Assembly: GCA_035533815.1 (NCBI GenBank)
Contig: DATLTB010000135.1
Location: 1 to 8,715 of the forward strand
DNA: 8,715 bases
Direction of reading: 5' to 3'
Source: JANWKA01 sp035533815
Lineage (GTDB): Bacteria > Bacteroidota > Bacteroidia > Chitinophagales > Chitinophagaceae
Below are positions 5,688 through 8,715 of this stretch, piece by piece. The stretch's first letter is position 1. Each line of letters begins with the position of its first letter. The translations under genes and the position numbers were made by a program. The notes under the pieces were generated by a model, which worked only from the letters and a program-made list of their open reading frames with translations, was not told the origin of the DNA and did no database searches.

Positions 5688-6068
5688 CTATTTCTTAGGT
5701 GCTTTTTTCTTCCCGGCTACTGTTTTACGCTTGCCTTTGCGGGTCCGGCTATTGGTGCGGGTGCGTTGTCCGCGCAGCGGCAGTCCTTTGCGGTGCCGGA
5801 TGCCCCTGTAGCAGGAAATATCCAGAAGCCGCTTGATATTCATTTGCACTTCCGAACGCAGGGCCCCTTCCACCTTGATCTCATTGGTGATGATGTTACG
5901 GATCTTATTGAGCTCATCATCGTTCCAATCATTCACTTTCTTATTCAGGTCGATGCCAGCCTTTCCCAGGATGTATCTGGCGGTGGAAAGACCGATCCCG
6001 AATATGTAGGTCAGTCCGATCTCCCCTCTTTTTTGCTTAGGCAGGTCAATACCAGCTATTCGCGCCAT
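5688..6068 (-). CDS. rpsM: 30S ribosomal protein S13 (uS13)
   Basis: uS13 sits in the small-subunit head, contacting the P-site tRNA and bridging to the large subunit. The 126 residues start MARIAGIDLPKQKRGEIGLTYIFGIG and carry a helix-two-turn-helix part (about 15-80). The end is the conserved basic tail SCYRGIRHRKGLPLRGQRTRTNSRTRKG followed by a Lys-rich extension (KRKTVAGKKKAPKK). The protein is full length and lies 49 bases after rpmJ. Confidence 0.98.
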   Translation of the reverse strand: MARIAGIDLPKQKRGEIGLTYIFGIGLSTARYILGKAGIDLNKKVNDWNDDELNKIRNIITNEIKVEGALRSEVQMNIKRLLDISCYRGIRHRKGLPLRGQRTRTNSRTRKGKRKTVAGKKKAPKK

Positions 6069-6117
6069 ATCAGATTAAAATTGAAGTTTGCATGCGATAA
6101 CCAGATCCATGGTCAGT

Positions 6118-6234
6118 CTATCCCTGACGCTGTTTGAACCGGGGATTTTTTTTGTTGATAATATACAGTTTGCCCTTCCTGCGGACAATTTTGCAATCTG
6201 CACTCCTTTTCTTGATCGAAGCCCTGACTCTCAT
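6118..6234 (-). CDS. rpmJ: 50S ribosomal protein L36 (bL36), single-cysteine form
   Basis: This 38-residue gene runs from ATG 6234-6232 to TAG 6120-6118. It reads MRVRASIKKRSADCKIVRRK, then GKLYIINKKNPRFKQRQG. That is the standard bL36 pattern, with the SADCKIVRRKG block and the basic KNP.FKQRQG end. Only one Cys is present, so the CxxC...C...H zinc ribbon of the zinc-binding form is absent; this is the zinc-independent type usual in Bacteroidota. It starts 10 bases past the infA stop, as part of the same transcript, and has no Shine-Dalgarno, only an A-rich leader. Confidence 0.97.
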   Translation of the reverse strand: MRVRASIKKRSADCKIVRRKGKLYIINKKNPRFKQRQG

Positions 6235-6244
6235 ACTGGTGGTT

Positions 6245-6463
6245 TTATTTATACCTGAATATGATTCTGCCCCTGGAAAGGTCATAGGGGCTGATCTCCA
6301 CGCCTACCTTATCCCCCGGAAGAATCCGGATATAGTTCATCCTCATTTTTCCTGAAATGGTGGCCAGGATCTCATGGCCGTTTTCCAATTTTACGCGAAA
6401 CATGGCATTGGATAAAGCCTCTAAAATGGTTCCATCCTGCTTGATTAGCGCCTGTTTAGCCAT
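6245..6463 (-). CDS. infA: Translation initiation factor IF-1
   Basis: IF-1 binds the 30S A-site during initiation. The 72 residues form one S1-like OB fold, starting MAKQALIKQDGTILEALSNA. FRVKLENGHEILATISGKMR and the basic RILPGDKVGVEISPYDLSRGRIIFRYK end follow. Length and order match the family exactly. It is the first gene after a clear Bacteroidota promoter with a very short leader, and heads the infA-rpmJ-rpsM-rpsK-rpsD-rpoA-rplQ unit. Confidence 0.98.
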   Translation of the reverse strand: MAKQALIKQDGTILEALSNAMFRVKLENGHEILATISGKMRMNYIRILPGDKVGVEISPYDLSRGRIIFRYK

Positions 6464-6479
6464 AAATTTTTAGGGACTG

Positions 6480-6512
6480 CAAAGATACAATAATTATCCC
6501 GGAATTATCAAA
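6480..6512 (-). promoter_or_regulatory. Bacteroidota-type promoter of infA and the alpha-operon genes
   Basis: On the minus strand TTTG at 6512-6509 (-33) and TATCTTTG at 6487-6480 (-7, consensus TAnnTTTG) are separated by 21 bases, fitting the primary sigma factor of Bacteroidota. The expected start of transcription lies about ten bases before the infA ATG at 6463, so the message would have an unusually short leader. It lies downstream of a likely terminator for secY-map. Confidence 0.85.
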
Positions 6513-6519
6513 TTTCAAA

Positions 6520-6568
6520 TGAAAAATAAATAAAATATATTTAGCGCTCAGTAATGGTGATTAAGCGC
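6520..6568 (-). terminator. Candidate terminator overlapping the map stop codon
   Basis: On the minus strand GCGCTTAAT (6568-6560), loop CACC, then ATTA, a three-base bulge CTG, and AGCGC (6548-6544) form a nine-pair hairpin. It covers the last codons of map and its TGA. It is followed by an AT-rich tail, TAAATATATTTTATTTATTTTTC, down to about 6521. The tail is T-rich but interrupted by A, so termination may be incomplete. Position between map and the infA promoter supports it. Confidence 0.5.
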
Positions 6569-7348
6569 AGTATTGGCGATTTCCGCTGCTTCCGTTTCCC
6601 TGAATGAGGATAGGATCTCTGCTTCCCCCTGACGGATGAGGACCGTATGCTCATAATGGGCTGAAGGCTGTCCATCCCGGGTAACCACGGTCCAGCCATC
6701 CTTCTGGTAAGAAACTTCCCTGGTGCCCAGATTGATCATGGGTTCAATAGCGATCACCAAACCTTCTTTCAGTTTGGGTCCCGTACCCCGCCTGCCGAAA
6801 TTGGGCACCTGCGGATCCTCATGCAGTTTTTTACCCAGCCCATGCCCAACCAGGTCCCGGACCACTCCGTAACCGCGGTCAATCTCGGTAAATTGCTGGA
6901 TGGCATAGGAAATATCTCCCACCCGGTTTCCGGCCCTGGCCATGGCTATGCCGGCATACAGGGAACGCTTGGTGTCTCCCATCAGCTTCAGCACCGCTTC
7001 AGGCACGTCCCCGATCGCAAAAGTATAGGCGCTGTCCCCATGGTACCCGTTCAGGTAAACCCCGACATCTACCGATACAATATCCCTGTCCCGGAGCTGG
7101 TAATTGCCTGGAATGCCATGCACCACGGCTTCATTCACAGAAATGCAGGTGGCGCAGGGAAAACCCTGGTAATCCTTGAAAGAGGGAATGGCGCTATGGC
7201 CCAGGATAAAATTTTCGGCGAGCTGATCAATGGAGGCGGTGGTGATCCCCGGCCTGAGAAATGCAGCCACTTCAGCCAGGGCGGCAGAGACGAGGGTGGC
7301 ACTTTTCCGGATACGGGCTATTTCGTCGGGAGTCTTATAGGAGATCAT
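6548..7348 (-). CDS. map: Type I methionine aminopeptidase
   Basis: The enzyme removes the initiator Met from new proteins in the cytoplasm, using two divalent metal ions. The 266 residues form a single pita-bread catalytic domain without an N-terminal extension. The five metal ligands are present: Asp94 and Asp105 (VDVGVYLNGYHGDSAYTF), His169 (GHGLGKKLHE), Glu202 (IAIEPM) and Glu233 (HYEHTVL). The catalytic His77 (VVHGIP) and His176 are there too. The start at 7348 lies 7 bases past the secY stop, so translation may be coupled. The usual bacterial neighbour adk is absent between secY and map, as expected in Bacteroidota. Confidence 0.98.
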   Translation of the reverse strand: MISYKTPDEIARIRKSATLVSAALAEVAAFLRPGITTASIDQLAENFILGHSAIPSFKDYQGFPCATCISVNEAVVHGIPGNYQLRDRDIVSVDVGVYLNGYHGDSAYTFAIGDVPEAVLKLMGDTKRSLYAGIAMARAGNRVGDISYAIQQFTEIDRGYGVVRDLVGHGLGKKLHEDPQVPNFGRRGTGPKLKEGLVIAIEPMINLGTREVSYQKDGWTVVTRDGQPSAHYEHTVLIRQGEAEILSSFRETEAAEIANTALNHHY

Positions 7349-7355
7349 ATATAAC

Positions 7356-8699
7356 TTACATGCCGCTGGCGACCCCTGCGGTACGTCCTTCGATCCGGCC
7401 GGTTTTCATCAGGCCGTCATAATGCCGCATCAGCAGCTGGCTTTCGATCTGCTGCAGGGTATCGAGTATGACCCCGACGATGATCAGCAGGGAGGTGCCT
7501 CCGAAGAACCGGGCAAAAGCCTGGTTAATATTCAGGGCATGGGCAAATCCCGGCATGATGCCCACCAGGGCCAGGCAAAACGCCCCCGGCAAAGTGATCC
7601 GGTCCATGATGGCCCCGATATATTCTCCGGTGGCCTTACCCGGTTTGATGCCCGGGATGAACCCATTGTTACGTTTCATCTCATCGGCCATCTGGGTCGG
7701 GTTAAAAATGAGGGCAGTATAAAAATATGTGAAGACCACGCAAAGCACAAAAAAAGCCAGATTATAGGGCACCGTGGTATAATCGCTGAATGCCCGCATG
7801 AAGCCTGAGCTTGATTTACCTCCGCCGGCAAATCCCATGAAAGCAGGTGGAATGAACATGATAGCCTGGGCAAATATGATCGGCATGACCCCCGCCGCAT
7901 TGACTTTCAGGGGAAGGAACTGCCTGACCCCGCCATACTGCTTGTTGCCGATGATCCGCTTGGCATAATTGACCGGAATCTTCCTGGTTCCCTGGACCAG
8001 CAGGACCAGTCCCATGATGATCAGGATCAGAAAAGCTATTTCAATTAAAAAGATCAGCAGTCCACCCCCGCCAGAAGTGGATTTTGAGGTGAACTCAAAC
8101 CATAGCGCATTGGGGAGGTTGGCCAGTATACCGACTTCGATGATGATCGAGGTGCCGTTACCGATACCCTTGTCCGTGATCTTCTCGCCCAGCCACATGA
8201 CAAAAAGAGTGCCTGCGGTCAGGACGATGACGGTGGACACGGTAAAGAACAGAAATCCAAACTGGGGGATTATCGCCGTGGCGGCCTGGGTCCGCAGATA
8301 ACTGACATAGGCCAGGGATTGCAGGGCAGTCACAGCCACGGTCAGCAGGCGGGTATACTGGTTGATTTTACGCCTGCCGCTTTCCCCTTCCTTCTGCATC
8401 TTGGCAAATTGCGGAACGGCAATCGTCAACAACTGCATTGCAATGGAAGCGGAGATATAAGGCATGATCCCCAGGGCAAAAATGGAAGCCCGGCCGAAGG
8501 ATCCGCCTGCAAACATATTGAAAAGTCCAAGCAGCCCGTTCTGGGTTCCGCCCATGGAAAGCTTCGTGGGGTTGATTCCCGGAAGGGTAATGAAGGAGCC
8601 GACACGATAGACCAGGATCATTCCCAGGGTAAGCAGGATCCGCCTGCGCAGGTCATCGATACTCCAGATATTGCGAAAGGTCTCAATGATTTTCTTCAC
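7356..8699 (-). CDS. secY: Protein translocase subunit SecY, GTG start
   Basis: SecY is the pore of the SecYEG channel in the inner membrane, exporting unfolded proteins and inserting membrane proteins. The 447 residues hold ten membrane helices. Landmarks are the amphipathic start (IRNIWSIDDLRRRI-like, residues about 8-22), YRVGSFITLPGIN (helix 1 end), the SFGRASIFALGIMPYISASI helix 2 region, GEKITDKGIGNGTSIII, GGVRQFLPLKVNAAGVMPIIFA (helix 7), NPTQMADEMKRNNGFIPGIKPG in the ribosome/SecA-binding loop, and the C-terminal SQLLMRHYDGLMK. The start is GTG at 8699-8697, because it gives the normal MKKIIETFRNIW N-terminus and no ATG fits. It has an AGGA at 8707-8704, the only clear Shine-Dalgarno-like site in the window. 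map follows 7 bases later. Confidence 0.98.
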   Translation of the reverse strand: MKKIIETFRNIWSIDDLRRRILLTLGMILVYRVGSFITLPGINPTKLSMGGTQNGLLGLFNMFAGGSFGRASIFALGIMPYISASIAMQLLTIAVPQFAKMQKEGESGRRKINQYTRLLTVAVTALQSLAYVSYLRTQAATAIIPQFGFLFFTVSTVIVLTAGTLFVMWLGEKITDKGIGNGTSIIIEVGILANLPNALWFEFTSKSTSGGGGLLIFLIEIAFLILIIMGLVLLVQGTRKIPVNYAKRIIGNKQYGGVRQFLPLKVNAAGVMPIIFAQAIMFIPPAFMGFAGGGKSSSGFMRAFSDYTTVPYNLAFFVLCVVFTYFYTALIFNPTQMADEMKRNNGFIPGIKPGKATGEYIGAIMDRITLPGAFCLALVGIMPGFAHALNINQAFARFFGGTSLLIIVGVILDTLQQIESQLLMRHYDGLMKTGRIEGRTAGVASGM

Positions 8700-8715
8700 G
8701 TCATCCTGATTTAAG
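8700..8715 (-). other. Sequence upstream of secY, probably the 3' end of an upstream gene (rplO expected)
   Basis: Sixteen bases remain. On the minus strand they include two possible stop codons, TAA at 8713-8711 and TGA at 8703-8701. In this cluster rplO (uL15) is expected immediately upstream of secY, but too little is visible to identify it. Confidence 0.25.

Noticed and set aside
5685..6137. 150-residue plus-strand open frame opposite rpsM and part of rpmJ
   Set aside because: Antisense shadow; Arg/Lys-rich ribosomal proteins often leave long open frames on the other strand.
6821..7354. 177-residue plus-strand open frame opposite map
   Set aside because: Gly/Pro-rich antisense shadow of map without any recognisable domain.
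8319..8714. 131-residue plus-strand open frame opposite the secY start
   Set aside because: Hydrophilic antisense shadow of membrane helices; no domain signature.
1..8715. CRISPR array, tRNA, rRNA, defence or biosynthetic system
   Set aside because: No spaced repeats, no cloverleaf and no such genes were seen; apart from the IS relic and the DUF998 gene the window is core translation, transcription and export genes in standard order.

Overview
This window is a stretch of a Bacteroidota chromosome. It carries the distal part of the S10-spc-alpha ribosomal protein cluster, all on the minus strand. Reading along that strand from the right edge the order is secY, map, infA, rpmJ, rpsM (S13), rpsK (S11), rpsD (S4), rpoA, rplQ (L17), then carA. 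The Bacteroidota assignment rests on several things. There is no adk between secY and map. carA directly follows rplQ. S4 and L36 are the cysteine-poor forms. L17 has a lysine/alanine-rich tail. Almost no gene has a Shine-Dalgarno sequence. A near-perfect Bacteroidota promoter (TTTG, 21 bases, TATCTTTG) sits in front of infA. Order or family level cannot be fixed by eye.

Layout on the minus strand: secY (GTG start) and map are 7 bases apart and end in a hairpin that overlaps the map stop codon, followed by an AT-rich tail. About 60 bases further on, the infA promoter starts a second unit, infA-rpmJ-rpsM-rpsK-rpsD-rpoA-rplQ. This unit ends at a very strong symmetric terminator at 2769-2801. 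carA starts just beyond that terminator, probably from its own promoter, whose -7 element lies in the T-tract of the terminator. The gaps rpsM-rpsK and rpsK-rpsD are unusually long and hold GC-rich inverted repeats; these are the best candidates here for uncharacterised RNA regulation.

The left 1.6 kb is different. A plus-strand gene for a six-helix DUF998-type membrane protein (936-1556) converges on carA. Left of it is the decayed end of an insertion sequence (1 to about 811). It has a recognisable terminal sequence and an IS5/IS1182-type transposase broken into at least five reading-frame segments, with its central catalytic part apparently missing. The element continues past the left edge.

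Functionally the window is core machinery: protein export (SecY), N-terminal methionine removal (Map), translation initiation (IF-1), small and large subunit ribosomal proteins, the RNA polymerase alpha subunit, and the glutaminase subunit of carbamoyl-phosphate synthase. I see no new multi-gene system. The observations worth following are the structured leaders, the terminator/promoter overlap, and the IS-marked break in gene order beside carA.
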